A DNA stretch of 64,000 nucleotides from Salisaeta longa DSM 21114 (GCF_000419585.1 NZ_ATTH01000001.1:456005-520004), one strand, 5' to 3'; shown: positions 26,178 to 36,703, counted from the first letter of the stretch. Notes: generated from the sequence alone by a model not told the origin. Numbers and translations are program-made.

Positions 26178-28583
26178 ATGGAAACCACCGCTCCCGACAC
26201 GCGGGCGCTGGCGCTGTCCAGCCCCGCCACGCATCCACCGTTTCGCACCGCGGCCGTGCTGGGCGCCGGCACGATGGGCGCGCAGATTGCTGCGCACCTC
26301 GCCAACGCCGGCCTTGACGTGCACCTGCTGGACATCGCGGGCGACGACGATCCCAACGCGGTCGTCAAGAAAGGGCTGAAGCAAGCCCAAAACGCCAAAC
26401 CAGCGGCGTTCTTTACCGATGACGTCGCCGACCGCATCTACACCGGCAACTTCGACGACGACTTCGCGCGTATTGCCGACGCCGACTGGATCATAGAGGC
26501 CGTGGTGGAGCGCATGGACATCAAGCGCGATGTGCATGCCCGCATCGAGGCGCACGCCGCTGCCGACGCTGTCATTTCCACGAACACCAGCGGACTGCCC
26601 ATCCACGAAATTGCCGAGGGCCGTTCCGAGGATTTCAAGCAGCGCTTTTTGGGCACCCACTTCTTCAATCCGCCGCGCTACCTGAAGCTGCTGGAGCTCG
26701 TCCCGACGCCCGCGACCGATCGGGCCGTGGTGGAGCGCGTGGCGCAGTTTGGCCGCTTGCACCTGGGCAAGGGCATCGTGGTCGCCAACGATGTGCCCTA
26801 CTTCATTGGCAACCGGATTGGCGTGTATGCTCAGCTGCAAGCCATCCGCTACTTCACCGAGGGCGCGTACACGATCGAGGAGATCGACACGCTGACGGGC
26901 AAGCTGGTGGGGCACCCCAAGTCGGCCACGTTTCGGACGGCCGATGTGGTGGGCCTCGACGTGCTGGCCGACGTCACGACAAACCTCCACGAGAAGGCGG
27001 TGGATGACGAGAAGCGCGATGCGTTTCAGGTGCCGGAGCTGCTGCAGCGCCTGGTAGACGAGGGCCGCCTGGGGGCCAAGACGGGCGCCGGGTTCTACAA
27101 GAAGGAAAACGGTGAAATCAAGTCGATTGACCCCAAGAGCTTCACGTACACCGGGGCCGACGAGCAAGAGTTGAATCTGGATGCAATTTGGAGCGCGGGC
27201 GGCGTAGAGGCGCGCCTGCAAGCGCTGTACGAAGACGACGGCCGTGCGGGGCAGTTCTTCCGCGAGACCACGCTCGACCTGATCGGCTACAGCGCCCGTC
27301 GCCTGGGCGAGATCACCGACAACCCGGCCGATGTCGATCGTGCCATTCGCTGGGGCTTTGGCTGGGAGCTGGGGCCGTTCGAGATGTGGGACGTGCTCGG
27401 GTTCGAGACCGTCCGCGACGGCCTCGCAGCCCACGACATTGAGACGCCCGACTGGGTGGACACCATGGCGTCGTCCGGGCAAACGGCGTTCTACAAAACG
27501 ACGGAAAGCAAGCGCCACGTCTACGTGCCGTCCGATGGCGGCTACGTGCCCGACCCGACGCCCGCGGATGAACTCACGCTGGATCCCATCAAGGCGGAGC
27601 CGTCGAACGAGCTGTGGCACAACGACGAGGCGGCGCTGCTGGACATTGGCGATGGCGTGGCGCTCTTCGAGTTTCGCTCGAAGGCCAACAGCCTCGGCCG
27701 TGCCGTAATGGAGGGGCTGCAGGAGGCCATCGCGAAGGTGGAGCACGACCCCAACCTGCGGGGCCTCGTGGTAGGCAACGAAGGCAAAAACTTTAGCGTG
27801 GGCGCCAACCTGGGCGAGATGGCGACGGCCGCCCAGCAAGGCCAGTTCGACCAGATCGGGCAGTACATCGCCGGGTTTCAGGAGACGATTCAGCGCGTGC
27901 GGTATGCCAGCAAGCCGGTGGTGGTGGCCACCCACCAGAAGGCGCTGGGCGGCGGCTGCGAGATGGCCATGGCCTGCCCGCACCCGGTGGCCGCGGCCGA
28001 GACATACATCGGCCTTGTGGAACTCGGGGTGGGCCTGATTCCGGCGGGCACCGGCACGATGCGCATGGCCGCCTGGGCCCATCAGCGCACGCCGAGCGAT
28101 CATGCCAGCGACATCCAGGCAACGCTGCGCAGCTACTTCGAAACCATCGCCATGGCAGAGGTCGCCGAGAGCGCGCCGCAGGCCATCCAGAAGGGCTTCT
28201 TGCCGGAGCACACGCGCGTGGTGATGAACGCCGATCGGCGCCTGCATGTGGCCAAGCAAGAGGTGCTGCGCCTCAGCGAAGAAGGCTACTTGCCGCCGCC
28301 GGTACAGAACAAGGTGAAGGTGCTGGGCGAGAAAACGCTGGCCGCGTTCAAAGTGGCGCTGCGCCAGTACCGCGAAGGCAACTACATCTCGGCGTACGAC
28401 GAATTTCTGGCAACCAAGCTGGGCTACGTGCTCACGGGCGGCGATCTCTCGGCCCCGCAGGAGGTTCATGAGGACTACCTGATTGAGCTGGAGCGCGAAG
28501 TCTTCCTGAGCCTGTTGGGCGAGGAGAAGACGCAGGCCCGCGTGGAGCACATCCTGAAGCACAACAAGCCGCTCCGCAACTAA
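26178..28583 (+). CDS. fadN: 3-hydroxyacyl-CoA dehydrogenase/enoyl-CoA hydratase fusion (FadN type)
   Basis: An 801-residue bifunctional beta-oxidation enzyme. The N-terminal NAD-binding domain has AVLGAGTMGAQIAAHLANAG near 29-48, followed by FLGTHFFNPPRYLKL with the catalytic His and GKGIVVANDVPYFIGNRIG. The C-terminal domain (about 480-720) is a crotonase fold: NEGKNFSVGANLGEM near the first catalytic Glu region and VGLIPAGTGTMR near the second. This dehydrogenase-first order is that of Bacillus FadN rather than E. coli FadB. The product, 3-ketoacyl-CoA, would pass to the thiolase encoded 40 bp downstream. Confidence 0.95.
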   Translation: METTAPDTRALALSSPATHPPFRTAAVLGAGTMGAQIAAHLANAGLDVHLLDIAGDDDPNAVVKKGLKQAQNAKPAAFFTDDVADRIYTGNFDDDFARIADADWIIEAVVERMDIKRDVHARIEAHAAADAVISTNTSGLPIHEIAEGRSEDFKQRFLGTHFFNPPRYLKLLELVPTPATDRAVVERVAQFGRLHLGKGIVVANDVPYFIGNRIGVYAQLQAIRYFTEGAYTIEEIDTLTGKLVGHPKSATFRTADVVGLDVLADVTTNLHEKAVDDEKRDAFQVPELLQRLVDEGRLGAKTGAGFYKKENGEIKSIDPKSFTYTGADEQELNLDAIWSAGGVEARLQALYEDDGRAGQFFRETTLDLIGYSARRLGEITDNPADVDRAIRWGFGWELGPFEMWDVLGFETVRDGLAAHDIETPDWVDTMASSGQTAFYKTTESKRHVYVPSDGGYVPDPTPADELTLDPIKAEPSNELWHNDEAALLDIGDGVALFEFRSKANSLGRAVMEGLQEAIAKVEHDPNLRGLVVGNEGKNFSVGANLGEMATAAQQGQFDQIGQYIAGFQETIQRVRYASKPVVVATHQKALGGGCEMAMACPHPVAAAETYIGLVELGVGLIPAGTGTMRMAAWAHQRTPSDHASDIQATLRSYFETIAMAEVAESAPQAIQKGFLPEHTRVVMNADRRLHVAKQEVLRLSEEGYLPPPVQNKVKVLGEKTLAAFKVALRQYREGNYISAYDEFLATKLGYVLTGGDLSAPQEVHEDYLIELEREVFLSLLGEEKTQARVEHILKHNKPLRN

Positions 28584-28623
28584 GCACGCCCTCGCACCGC
28601 TTTCCATACCAATCAACACCATT

Positions 28624-29829
28624 ATGCAAGCAACCAACGAAGCATACATCGTGAGCAGCGTGCGCACGGCCGTCGGCAAGGCCGACCGTGGCACGCTCCG
28701 TAACTATCGCCCCGAGGCGCTGGGCGCCGAGGCCGTTAAAGGCGCCATCGGCCGCGTTGAGGGCCTTACGCCCGAGCAGGTCGACGACGTCATCATGGGC
28801 TGCGCCTTTCCGGAAGGCCCGCAAGGCATGAACGTGGGCCGCGCCATTGCACAAAAAGCGGGCTTGCCCGACCACGTGCCCGGCGCTACCGTGAACCGGT
28901 TTTGCTCCTCGGGCCTCCAAACGATCGCCATGGCCTCGCAGTCGATTGTGACCGGGCAAGCGGAGGTCATCGTAGCCGGCGGCGCCGAGTCGATGAGTCA
29001 GGTGCCCATGAGCGGCTTCTTCTTCCAGCCCGATCCGGGGCTCGCCGAAGACGACATCGACTTTTACGTGTCGATGGGTATCACCGCGGAGAACGTAGCC
29101 GAACGCTACGACATCTCGCGCGAGGACCAAGACCGCTTTGCCCTGCAGTCGCATGAGCGCGCCGTAGACGCCATCGACAGCGGCCGCTTCGCGGACGAGA
29201 TTGTACCCCTGCACGTGGAGGAATCGCACTACGAAGGCGCGGCCTACGAAGGCGGGACGACCACCGCGGTGCAAACGACGTTTGACACGGACGAGGGCCC
29301 GCGGCGCGACACCAGCCTGGAGGCGCTGGGCGGCCTGCGCGGCGCGTTCAAGAAGGGCGGAAGCGTAACCGCGGGCAACTCGTCGCAACGCTCCGATGGC
29401 GGCGCGGCCACCGTGGTGATGAACGGCCGCATGGTCGAAGAGCTGGGCGTCGACCCCATCGCGCGCCTCGTGGGCTTTGCCGTTGCCGGCGTAGCGCCCG
29501 AGGTGATGGGCATTGGGCCGGTGGAAGCCATCCCGAAGGTGCTCAAGCAGACGGGCCTGTCGCTCGACGACATTGGGCTGGTTGAGCTCAACGAGGCGTT
29601 TGCGGCGCAGTCGCTCGCCGTGATTCGCGAAGTGGGCCTCGATCCCTCCATCGTGAACGTAAACGGGGGCGCGATTGCGCTGGGCCACCCGCTCGGCTGC
29701 ACGGGCGCAAAGCTGTCGGCGACGCTGCTGCATGAGATGCGCCGGCGCGGCGTGCGGTACGGCCTGTGCACCATGTGCGTAGGCGGCGGCATGGGCGCGG
29801 CGGGTATCTTCGAGAACCTTGCGGCCTAG
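28624..29829 (+). CDS. fadA: Acetyl-CoA acyltransferase (3-ketoacyl-CoA thiolase)
   Basis: A 401-residue thiolase that splits 3-ketoacyl-CoA into acetyl-CoA and a shortened acyl-CoA. The acylated Cys is in NRFCSSGLQTIAMA near residue 93. The C-terminal NGGAIALGHPLGCTGA carries the catalytic His, and LCTMCVGGGMGAAG the second Cys. Length fits FadA/PaaJ thiolases. With fadN it makes a two-gene beta-oxidation operon. Acyl-CoA dehydrogenase and synthetase are not in the window. Confidence 0.96.
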   Translation: MQATNEAYIVSSVRTAVGKADRGTLRNYRPEALGAEAVKGAIGRVEGLTPEQVDDVIMGCAFPEGPQGMNVGRAIAQKAGLPDHVPGATVNRFCSSGLQTIAMASQSIVTGQAEVIVAGGAESMSQVPMSGFFFQPDPGLAEDDIDFYVSMGITAENVAERYDISREDQDRFALQSHERAVDAIDSGRFADEIVPLHVEESHYEGAAYEGGTTTAVQTTFDTDEGPRRDTSLEALGGLRGAFKKGGSVTAGNSSQRSDGGAATVVMNGRMVEELGVDPIARLVGFAVAGVAPEVMGIGPVEAIPKVLKQTGLSLDDIGLVELNEAFAAQSLAVIREVGLDPSIVNVNGGAIALGHPLGCTGAKLSATLLHEMRRRGVRYGLCTMCVGGGMGAAGIFENLAA

Positions 29830-29860
29830 GCGTCAAACGCCACTGCTGGAACAGAAAGCG

Positions 29861-29891
29861 CGCGGGGCCTCACATGGTGTGGGGCCCCGCG
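29861..29891 (+). terminator. Hairpin between convergent thiolase and sulfotransferase genes
   Basis: CGCGGGGCC (29861-29869) pairs with GGCCCCGCG (29883-29891), a perfect 9-bp stem. It lies between the thiolase stop (29829) and the sulfotransferase stop (29907). Following bases are only moderately T-rich (TTCGTTT). It may serve both directions. Confidence 0.5.
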
Positions 29892-29906
29892 TTCGTTTGC
29901 GTGGGG

Positions 29907-30932
29907 TTAGGTGCGGGCAAGGTGCAGGCGCTGCTTCCAGCGATGGGTGCGCTGCCGCCAGCGCGCAAACATGGGCGACTGGACGGTGAAGTGCCGGATG
30001 TGCCGGTTCCGCCAGTTTTGCCAATGCCAGTAGAGCGCCTGCGGCCACAACCGACGCGCGCGCGCCATCCAGGGCAGCGGCGGTGCATCATCGGGTGCAT
30101 AGCCAAGCGGACGCATGACGGCGCCGGAGATGGCCTCGACAAGCGCGATGTCGCGCGGACTGAGGCGGTCGCGCCAGGCCTCTGCGCGTTGCGGGGCGAT
30201 GGGCCGCGTGGCCGTTGCGTTGAACGAGCGGGCGGCGGCGGGCGTCATGTACCGCGCGGCGCGCTCGTGGTACGCGAGCATTGCCGGTTCAAACGGGAGG
30301 TCGATGAAAGTGCACACCGCCCGCACCACAGCTTCGGGGTCGTGCACAAGGTCTTCGTAGCGCACCAAGCAACGCTGTTCGGTGGGCACATGCGCCTCCA
30401 AGAGGGCGCGGCCCGCGGTGAGGCTCTTGCGGTGATTGAGCGCATTAAACACGACGTTGCTCGGAAAGAAGTCGACCCGTTGCATCGATGCCACACAGGC
30501 CCGGGGGTCGCGCACCATGTGCACGAACCGCGCGTCTGGAAACATGTCGATGAGCACGTCGGACCAGAACAAGTTGCCGGGCGTCTTCTCGCCCCAGCGG
30601 GGCTTGTCGTGGTGCGCCGCCCAGGCCGTGAGCAGCGCTTCGTAGGGCCGGCGGAGGTCGATTGGATCGGCTACAACGGCACGCCGTAGCGCATCGAGGT
30701 CCAGCTCGGGCACGACGGAGCGGTTCGCCGCAAAGAAGTCGGCCACAAAGCGGTCGTAGGCCGCGCGATCCATGCCGGGGGTGCGCCACCGATGGAAGGG
30801 CGTGCGCCCCCGAAACGAATAGAAGTAGCTGATTTCGTCGGGGATGGCCAGCGCCGAATGCGCGTTCAGGATCAGCCGAAGGAGGGTGGTGCCTGAGCGG
30901 TTGGCGCCAACGATGAATACGGGTGCAGGCAT
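29907..30932 (-). CDS. Sulfotransferase-family protein
   Basis: A 341-residue protein resembling PAPS-dependent sulfotransferases. The 5'-phosphosulfate loop is VGANRSGTTLLRLIL at about residues 8-22, and the 3'-phosphate-binding segment with RDPRACVASMQR is near 145. It lacks membrane helices. It follows an exostosin-type glycosyltransferase by 12 bp and belongs to a minus-strand set with a GT2 enzyme. Its acceptor could be a sugar of a cell-surface glycan or lipid, but this is inference. Confidence 0.87.
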   Translation of the reverse strand: MPAPVFIVGANRSGTTLLRLILNAHSALAIPDEISYFYSFRGRTPFHRWRTPGMDRAAYDRFVADFFAANRSVVPELDLDALRRAVVADPIDLRRPYEALLTAWAAHHDKPRWGEKTPGNLFWSDVLIDMFPDARFVHMVRDPRACVASMQRVDFFPSNVVFNALNHRKSLTAGRALLEAHVPTEQRCLVRYEDLVHDPEAVVRAVCTFIDLPFEPAMLAYHERAARYMTPAAARSFNATATRPIAPQRAEAWRDRLSPRDIALVEAISGAVMRPLGYAPDDAPPLPWMARARRLWPQALYWHWQNWRNRHIRHFTVQSPMFARWRQRTHRWKQRLHLART

Positions 30933-30944
30933 AGGGGGCGGGAG

Positions 30945-31976
30945 CTAAAGGAGCAAGCGTCCGTCGCGGCGCAGCATGTGATAGCGCGTGGCCACGTAGC
31001 GGCGCAGTTGGAAGGGAGCGAGCAGCGCGGCGGCTTGCAGGCGCCGGGTGAGCGGTTCGGGCCATCGGCGGGCGCGCTGGATGTCGAGGCACCACGCGAC
31101 CGTGCGGTGAAAGATGACGTCGGCGGCAAACCAGTCCTCCCAGGCGGCGCGGGCGGCGCGGCCCATCTGCTCGGCGCGTGGGGCCAGCGCCGCGAGGCGC
31201 TCCGGGATGGACGCAATTGCATCTTCAGCGACGTGGACGCTAAAGGACGGCCAGTCGGGGCCGTCGGGGTAAATCCAGTCATCAGCGATGATGACGGGCG
31301 CGCGGCCCATGCGCATGGCTTCAAAGAGGCGCATGCTGCTTACGGCGTCGCCGCGCGGGCACAGGATGAACTGGCTGTTGTGGCAGCGGTCCACGTACTG
31401 CTGCTGATAGGCCGCCACGTCGAAGGGCGTCTCGTCGTCGGTCAGGCGGTCGCGCTGGGCCGAGGTGTCACGGATCAAGCCGCGCGGGTCATCGGCAATG
31501 GCGAGCAGCGGCGCCCGCGTTTGGGGCCAGGTGTCGATGGCGCCCACAAACGAGTACAGGTACGGGCGATCGGCCACGTGTGGATCGAACGTGAGGTGGT
31601 CGAAGTCGCACACTTCAAGGTATGTGCCCGAGCGTACGCGGTCGGGAAACAGGCAATCGGGGCGGCGCACGCAGCCGTACACGCCCGGCAGAAAGGGCAC
31701 GCCGTAGTAGCGGCTGTTCACCACAAACGCCTTGTGCCGGTAGCGACGCAAGACCGGGTGGCGCCGCGTGACTTCTTGATAATCGCCGGCCGCGTGGGCA
31801 CGATCGACAAAGAGAATCAGGTCGGCGTCGAGCGGCGAATCGGTGACGGTATGCACGCCCCGGCGGTCGCGGGCCGCAAAGCGCTGCAGGCGCGCCAGGT
31901 CATCGTGCGCATAGGGCGGAACCGTCGGGTCGTCGGCGGGCGACGGCAGCGAGGCGGTCAGGAATACGCGGGCCAT
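30945..31976 (-). CDS. Exostosin-like (GT47-type) glycosyltransferase
   Basis: A 343-residue protein from ATG 31976 (MARVFLTASLPSPADD). The C-terminal part has SQFILCPRGDAVSSMRLFEA followed by MGRAPVIIADDW, the exostosin block that binds the UDP-sugar in GT47-type enzymes. The N-terminal part is a second Rossmann-like domain with ADLILFVDRAHAAG. No signal peptide or membrane anchor is seen, unlike eukaryotic exostosins. It lies directly upstream of a sulfotransferase gene, which is reminiscent of sulfated-glycan assembly. The sugar donor and acceptor are unknown. Confidence 0.84.
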   Translation of the reverse strand: MARVFLTASLPSPADDPTVPPYAHDDLARLQRFAARDRRGVHTVTDSPLDADLILFVDRAHAAGDYQEVTRRHPVLRRYRHKAFVVNSRYYGVPFLPGVYGCVRRPDCLFPDRVRSGTYLEVCDFDHLTFDPHVADRPYLYSFVGAIDTWPQTRAPLLAIADDPRGLIRDTSAQRDRLTDDETPFDVAAYQQQYVDRCHNSQFILCPRGDAVSSMRLFEAMRMGRAPVIIADDWIYPDGPDWPSFSVHVAEDAIASIPERLAALAPRAEQMGRAARAAWEDWFAADVIFHRTVAWCLDIQRARRWPEPLTRRLQAAALLAPFQLRRYVATRYHMLRRDGRLLL

Positions 31977-32112
31977 CGGCGTAGGGGCAGGGGCAAGGAG
32001 GGAAGGCCTCCCCAATGTGCATGCCGACTATTGCACCCGCATGCTCCTTTGGCGCATCGCGCGTGGCACGTCTGGACACGCCTTCTGGCCTGCCGCATCA
32101 GCGCGCGCGGTG

Positions 32113-33111
32113 CTACGCTGCCATGCCGGCCGTGGCGCTGGCCGCCGACGGGCGTACCTCCTCGGCCACGTCGTACGTGGCGGTCGTCTCCATCCGGGGC
32201 TGAATCACCATCTCGCCCAACAGGCCGGTGGTAAACATCTGCGCGCCAAACAGGATGAGCAGCGCGCCCAGCAGGAGCAGCGGACGGTCGCTCAAGTTCT
32301 GCCCAAACACCAGTTTCGTGATGGACAGCCACACGCTGATGACAGTGCCCAGCAGGAACGACACCGTGCCAAGGGACCCAAAAAAGTGCATGGGCCGCAC
32401 CGCAAAGCGCGTTAAGAACATGACCGTGATGAGGTCCAAGAAGCCGCGCACAAAACGCTCAACGCCAAACTTGGTGCGGCCGTGTTTGCGGGGATGGTGC
32501 TGCACAGGGCGTTCGGTGATGCGCTCGAAGCCCGCCCACTTGGCCAGAACCGGCATGTAGCGGTGAAGCTCGCCGTACACGTTGATGTTTTGGACGACCT
32601 CCGTGCGGTACGCTTTTAGGCCGCAGTTGAAGTCGTGCAGCGGGAGGCCCGAGATCCAGCGCGTCACCATGTTGAAGAAGCGACTCGGGATTGTTTTGGA
32701 GATCGGATCGTGGCGCGTCTTTTTCCAACCGCTTACCAGGTCGTAGCCCTCCTCAAGCGTAGCAAGCAAGCCTGGAATCTCGGCCGGATCGTCTTGCAGG
32801 TCGGCGTCCATGGTAACCACGTAGCGCCCCGCCACCCGCTCGAAGCCCACAGCCAGCGCAGCGGATTTGCCGTAGTTGCGGCGCAGGCGCACGCCCCGAA
32901 AGCGGTCGTCCTCGGCTGCAATGGATTGAATGGCGGCCCACGTTCCATCGCGCGACCCATCGTCCATCAGCCACACCTCAAACGTGCGATCGGCCGACGC
33001 GCAGGCCGTGCGGATCCGATCGGCCAGCTCCGGCAGCGAGGCGGCTTCGTTGTACGCCGGAACGACAATGGACACGTCGATCGCTTCCGGCGCGGCGTCA
33101 GCAGCAGGCAT
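32113..33111 (-). CDS. Membrane GT2 glycosyltransferase, DPM1/GtrB-like
   Basis: A 332-residue protein from ATG 33111 (MPAADAAPEAIDVSIV). The GT-A domain (about 12-230) has VSIVVPAYNEAASLPEL, WLMDDGSRDGT and the metal-binding DADLQDDP. Two C-terminal membrane helices follow at about 235-260 and 270-300, as in polyprenyl-phosphate mannosyl/glucosyltransferases (GtrB, ArnC). Such enzymes load a sugar on undecaprenyl phosphate for glycan or lipid decoration. It sits upstream of the exostosin and sulfotransferase genes on the same strand, with a 136-bp gap. Confidence 0.9.
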   Translation of the reverse strand: MPAADAAPEAIDVSIVVPAYNEAASLPELADRIRTACASADRTFEVWLMDDGSRDGTWAAIQSIAAEDDRFRGVRLRRNYGKSAALAVGFERVAGRYVVTMDADLQDDPAEIPGLLATLEEGYDLVSGWKKTRHDPISKTIPSRFFNMVTRWISGLPLHDFNCGLKAYRTEVVQNINVYGELHRYMPVLAKWAGFERITERPVQHHPRKHGRTKFGVERFVRGFLDLITVMFLTRFAVRPMHFFGSLGTVSFLLGTVISVWLSITKLVFGQNLSDRPLLLLGALLILFGAQMFTTGLLGEMVIQPRMETTATYDVAEEVRPSAASATAGMAA

Positions 33112-33213
33112 GGACACATCAGGCGAATCAAACAAACGCGTATCGCAAATTACGCGGGCTCCGTCGGGCAGATCCTGCCGCCCCCCAAACGCCCGCAAAC
33201 GCACGACAGCGCG

Positions 33214-34842
33214 CTACTGCGTCGCCGCGTGGTGCTCTTTGGTGGAGGGGAACGTGAGCGCGGGCCACTCCTCAATCATGCGATCGAGCCGCCATTGACT
33301 GATGGCCAGGTAGGCCAGCGCGCCCTCGGCATCACGAAAGAGCTGGTTGATGTTTTTGTGCTCAAACGCCTCCAGCTCCTTGGCAGGCCCCTCAACCCAG
33401 CGGCAGCACGTGTACTGCACGCCGGTAAGGTGCGCATCCACGTTGTACTCATCGGACAGCCGATCGACGGTCACGTCAAACTGTAGCGCGCCCACCGCGC
33501 CCAGGATGTAATCGTTGCCGCGGAGCGGCCGAAAGACCTGAATGGCACCCTCCTCGCTCAGCTGCTTCAGGCCTTTGCCCAGATGCTTGGCGCGAAAGGG
33601 GTCGTCCAGGTGTACCTTGCGGAAGTGCTCCGGCGCAAAACTGGGCACGCCGGTAAATTGCAAATCCTCGCCCTCGGTAAAGCTGTCGCCAATTTTGATG
33701 GTGCCGTGGTTGTGAATCCCGATGATGTCGCCCGGAAACGCCTGCTCGACGCCGGCCCGGTCGCGGGCCATGAAGGTGGTGGCGTTGTTGAGGCGCGTCT
33801 CGTCCTTGGTCCGCTGATGCACCGCACGCATGCCGCGCTCGAAGGTCCCCGAGCACACCCGCACAAAAGCCATCCGGTCGCGGTGGTTGGGATCCATGTT
33901 GGCCTGGATCTTGAAGACCACGCCCGTAAATTCGTCTTCATTGGGCTGCACCACGCGCGTGGTGGTCGGACGCGGCTGTGGCGGCGGGGCGATTTCCACG
34001 AAGGTATCCAGCATATCGCCCACGCCAAAGTTGCTCAGGGCCGAGCCAAAGAAAACCGGCGTCTGCTTGCCGTCCAGGTAGCGCTGCGCATCGAGGTCGT
34101 TGCCGGCCTCGCTGATGAGCTCCACGTTGAAGCGCAGGTCGTCGGCTTGCGAGCCCAGCACCTCGTCCAGTTGCGGATCGGCCAGGTCGTCAATGGGCAG
34201 GCGTTCGTGGTTGCCCTCCAGGTCGGCGTGCGAAAAGAGGTGCAGCTCGTCGCGGTACAGGTTGTAGGTTCCGCGGAAGCGATCGCCCATGCCAATGGGC
34301 CACGACAGCGGCACGGTCTCCAGGTCGAGGGTTTGTTCAATATCGTCCAGCAGCTCAAGCGGCGGCAGCCCAAACCGGTCCATCTTGTTGATGAACGTGA
34401 TCACCGGCATGTCGCGCATGCGGCACACCTCCATCAGCTTGCGGGTTTGCTCCTCCACGCCGTTGGCATTGTCCAGCACCATAATCACGCTGTCGACGGC
34501 CGTGAGCACGCGGTAGGTGTCCTCCGAGAAGTCGCGGTGGCCGGGCGTATCGAGCAGGTTGAGCTCCAGGTTGCGATACGGAAACTTCATGACGGAGCTC
34601 GTCACGCTGATGCCGCGCTCCTTTTCCATGTCCATCCAGTCGGAGCGGGCGTGGCGGTCGGCCTTGCGCGCTTTAATCTCGCCGGCCTCACGGATGGCGC
34701 CGCCCTTCAGCAGCAGCTTCTCGGTGAGCGTTGTCTTTCCCGCATCCGGGTGGCTGATGATGGCAAAGGTGCGGCGCTTTGCGATTTCTTTTTCCAGCGG
34801 CGACTGCTTGTGGTGTTTCTGGGGCGGAGCAGCGGTTTCCAT
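33214..34842 (-). CDS. prfC: Peptide chain release factor 3
   Basis: A 542-residue translational GTPase that recycles RF1/RF2 after peptide release. The start is ATG 34842 ([17 protein letters not shown]). G1 is [16 protein letters not shown]2 [11 protein letters not shown]3 [14 protein letters not shown], and G4 FINKMDR. The C-terminal RF3 domain ends the protein. The [20 protein letters not shown] order identifies RF3 among translational GTPases. It lies between recN and the GT2 gene on the minus strand. Confidence 0.96.
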   Translation of the reverse strand: METAAPPQKHHKQSPLEKEIAKRRTFAIISHPDAGKTTLTEKLLLKGGAIREAGEIKARKADRHARSDWMDMEKERGISVTSSVMKFPYRNLELNLLDTPGHRDFSEDTYRVLTAVDSVIMVLDNANGVEEQTRKLMEVCRMRDMPVITFINKMDRFGLPPLELLDDIEQTLDLETVPLSWPIGMGDRFRGTYNLYRDELHLFSHADLEGNHERLPIDDLADPQLDEVLGSQADDLRFNVELISEAGNDLDAQRYLDGKQTPVFFGSALSNFGVGDMLDTFVEIAPPPQPRPTTTRVVQPNEDEFTGVVFKIQANMDPNHRDRMAFVRVCSGTFERGMRAVHQRTKDETRLNNATTFMARDRAGVEQAFPGDIIGIHNHGTIKIGDSFTEGEDLQFTGVPSFAPEHFRKVHLDDPFRAKHLGKGLKQLSEEGAIQVFRPLRGNDYILGAVGALQFDVTVDRLSDEYNVDAHLTGVQYTCCRWVEGPAKELEAFEHKNINQLFRDAEGALAYLAISQWRLDRMIEEWPALTFPSTKEHHAATQ

Positions 34843-34937
34843 GGGCACAGGCAACAGATCGGAAAACAACAAGATGGAGCGGGTAAAAACGACCGACGCA
34901 CGCGCAAGTTGCAAACGGCATAGGTGCCCACGGACGC

Positions 34938-36656
34938 TCAGCACGAGTTGCCGGGCGTGTGCATGAGCTCGCGTGCGCTTTTGAGGGCGGCATCGGTCAC
35001 GTCGGTGCCGCTAATGAGCGTCGCCACCTGCGCGGCGTGTTCGTCTTCAGGCAAGCGGCGGATGGTGGTGTGGGTGCGGCCGTCGGCTACCGTTTTGTCG
35101 ACCACGAAATGCACATCGCCCAGGGCCGCAATTTGGGGAAGGTGGGTGATGGCCACGATTTGATGGTAGCGCGCCAGGCTGTACATGCTTTCGCCCACGC
35201 GGCGCGCCATATCGCCCGAGACGCCGTTGTCGATCTCGTCAAACACGAGGATGGGCAGGCGTTCGCTTTTGGCCAAAATGGTTTTGAGCGCCAGCATGAT
35301 GCGGCTAATTTCGCCGCCGGAGGCCACGTCCACCAGCGGCTTGGGCGGCTCGCCGACGTTGGTGCTCAGGTAGAACGCCGCCTGGTCCATGCCGCGCGGG
35401 AGGGCCTTGTAGCGGGCCTCGGTGCCGGTAGGACGGATCCAGCCGTCGTCGGCGGGGAGCTGCTCGAAGCGCACGTCAAACCGGCTGTCGGGCATGCCCA
35501 GGGTGCGCAGCTCCTCTTCGATAGCTGCCTCCATGCGGCCGGCCACTTCGCGCCGCTTCGCCGACAGGCGCTGGGCCGCATCGGTCAGTTCGGTCTGGGC
35601 CGCTTCAATCTGATGGGCCAGGCGCTCCAGGTTGCCTTCAAAATCTTCGGCGAGGGCATACTGTTCGCCGATGCGCGCGCGGTGGTCGAGCACCGCCTCC
35701 AGCGAGCCGCCGTACTTGCGCTTCAGGCGCTCCAGCTCGGTGATGCGCTCGCGGATGACCTCCAGCCGCTCGGGGTCGAACTCGACGTGGGCGTTGTAGT
35801 CCTGCAGGAAGCTGGCGAGCTCGTTCACGATGATCTGCGCCGATTGCATCTCCTCGACCTGCGGCGCAAACGCATCGTCGATGCGGGCCAGGTCTTGCAG
35901 CTCGTTGCGCGCCACCACGAGCTGATCGTGCACGGCGTTCTCGGAGGCAAAGAGCATCTCATACAGCGCGGCCGTCGCGTCGTAGAGGCGTTCAGCGTGC
36001 TCCAGCACGCGCTCCTCGGCCCGCAGCTGCTCCTCCTCGTCGGGCTGCGGGTCGACGGCGTCAATTTCCTTGATCTGAAAGCCGTACAGCTCCCGCTGCT
36101 CCTGCAGCTCGCGCTCGCGGGCGGCCAGCTCGTCGTATTCGTCCACAAGCGCCGCCACCTCACGCCGCTTCTGCTGGTAGTGCTGCACAAGTCCACCCAA
36201 ACCGCCAAAGCTGTCTACAAGCCGGAGGTGCGTGGCAGTGTCAAGCAGGCTCTGGTGCTCGTGCTGCCCGTGCAGGTCCATTAGCTCGGAGGAAACCGCA
36301 CGCATCACATCGAGCGTCGCAGGCGTGTCGTTGATGAAGCCGCGGCTGCCGTGCTTCGTGATCTGGCGGCGCAAGATGAGGCGCGGCAGCGGATCGGTGT
36401 CGATGGCGTGCTCGGCGAGCAATTGCCGGACGCGGTCGAGGTTCGCCTCGTCAAACACCCCCTCGATTACCGCTTTTTTGGCGCCTTCGCGCACCACGTC
36501 GGTGTTGGCACGATCGCCCAAGATCATGCGCAGCGCGCCCACCAAAATCGACTTGCCCGTGCCCGTCTCGCCGGTGATGATGTTGAGGCCGCTGCCAAAC
36601 GTAATTTCCAGCTCATCGATCAGGGCGTAGTCCCGAACGTACAGCGAACGAAGCAT
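34938..36656 (-). CDS. recN: DNA repair ATPase RecN
   Basis: A 572-residue SMC-like ATPase for double-strand-break repair. The N-terminal Walker [17 protein letters not shown] follows [19 protein letters not shown] central coiled coil spans about 160-400. The ABC signature [15 protein letters not shown] and Walker [14 protein letters not shown] lie in the C-terminal half, followed by [13 protein letters not shown]. All parts are intact and the length is standard. It starts 47 bp after secA. Confidence 0.97.
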   Translation of the reverse strand: MLRSLYVRDYALIDELEITFGSGLNIITGETGTGKSILVGALRMILGDRANTDVVREGAKKAVIEGVFDEANLDRVRQLLAEHAIDTDPLPRLILRRQITKHGSRGFINDTPATLDVMRAVSSELMDLHGQHEHQSLLDTATHLRLVDSFGGLGGLVQHYQQKRREVAALVDEYDELAARERELQEQRELYGFQIKEIDAVDPQPDEEEQLRAEERVLEHAERLYDATAALYEMLFASENAVHDQLVVARNELQDLARIDDAFAPQVEEMQSAQIIVNELASFLQDYNAHVEFDPERLEVIRERITELERLKRKYGGSLEAVLDHRARIGEQYALAEDFEGNLERLAHQIEAAQTELTDAAQRLSAKRREVAGRMEAAIEEELRTLGMPDSRFDVRFEQLPADDGWIRPTGTEARYKALPRGMDQAAFYLSTNVGEPPKPLVDVASGGEISRIMLALKTILAKSERLPILVFDEIDNGVSGDMARRVGESMYSLARYHQIVAITHLPQIAALGDVHFVVDKTVADGRTHTTIRRLPEDEHAAQVATLISGTDVTDAALKSARELMHTPGNSC

Positions 36657-36703
36657 GGCAGCGGCATGGGGGCGGTTGGGGCAGGGCTGGGCAGCACGCG
36701 GGG

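Noticed and set aside
26154-28694. Very long open frame (846 codons) on the minus strand opposite fadN
   Set aside because: It is a shadow produced by GC-rich third positions. The plus strand encodes clear catalytic motifs; the minus translation is low-complexity His/Arg/Ala-rich without family signatures.
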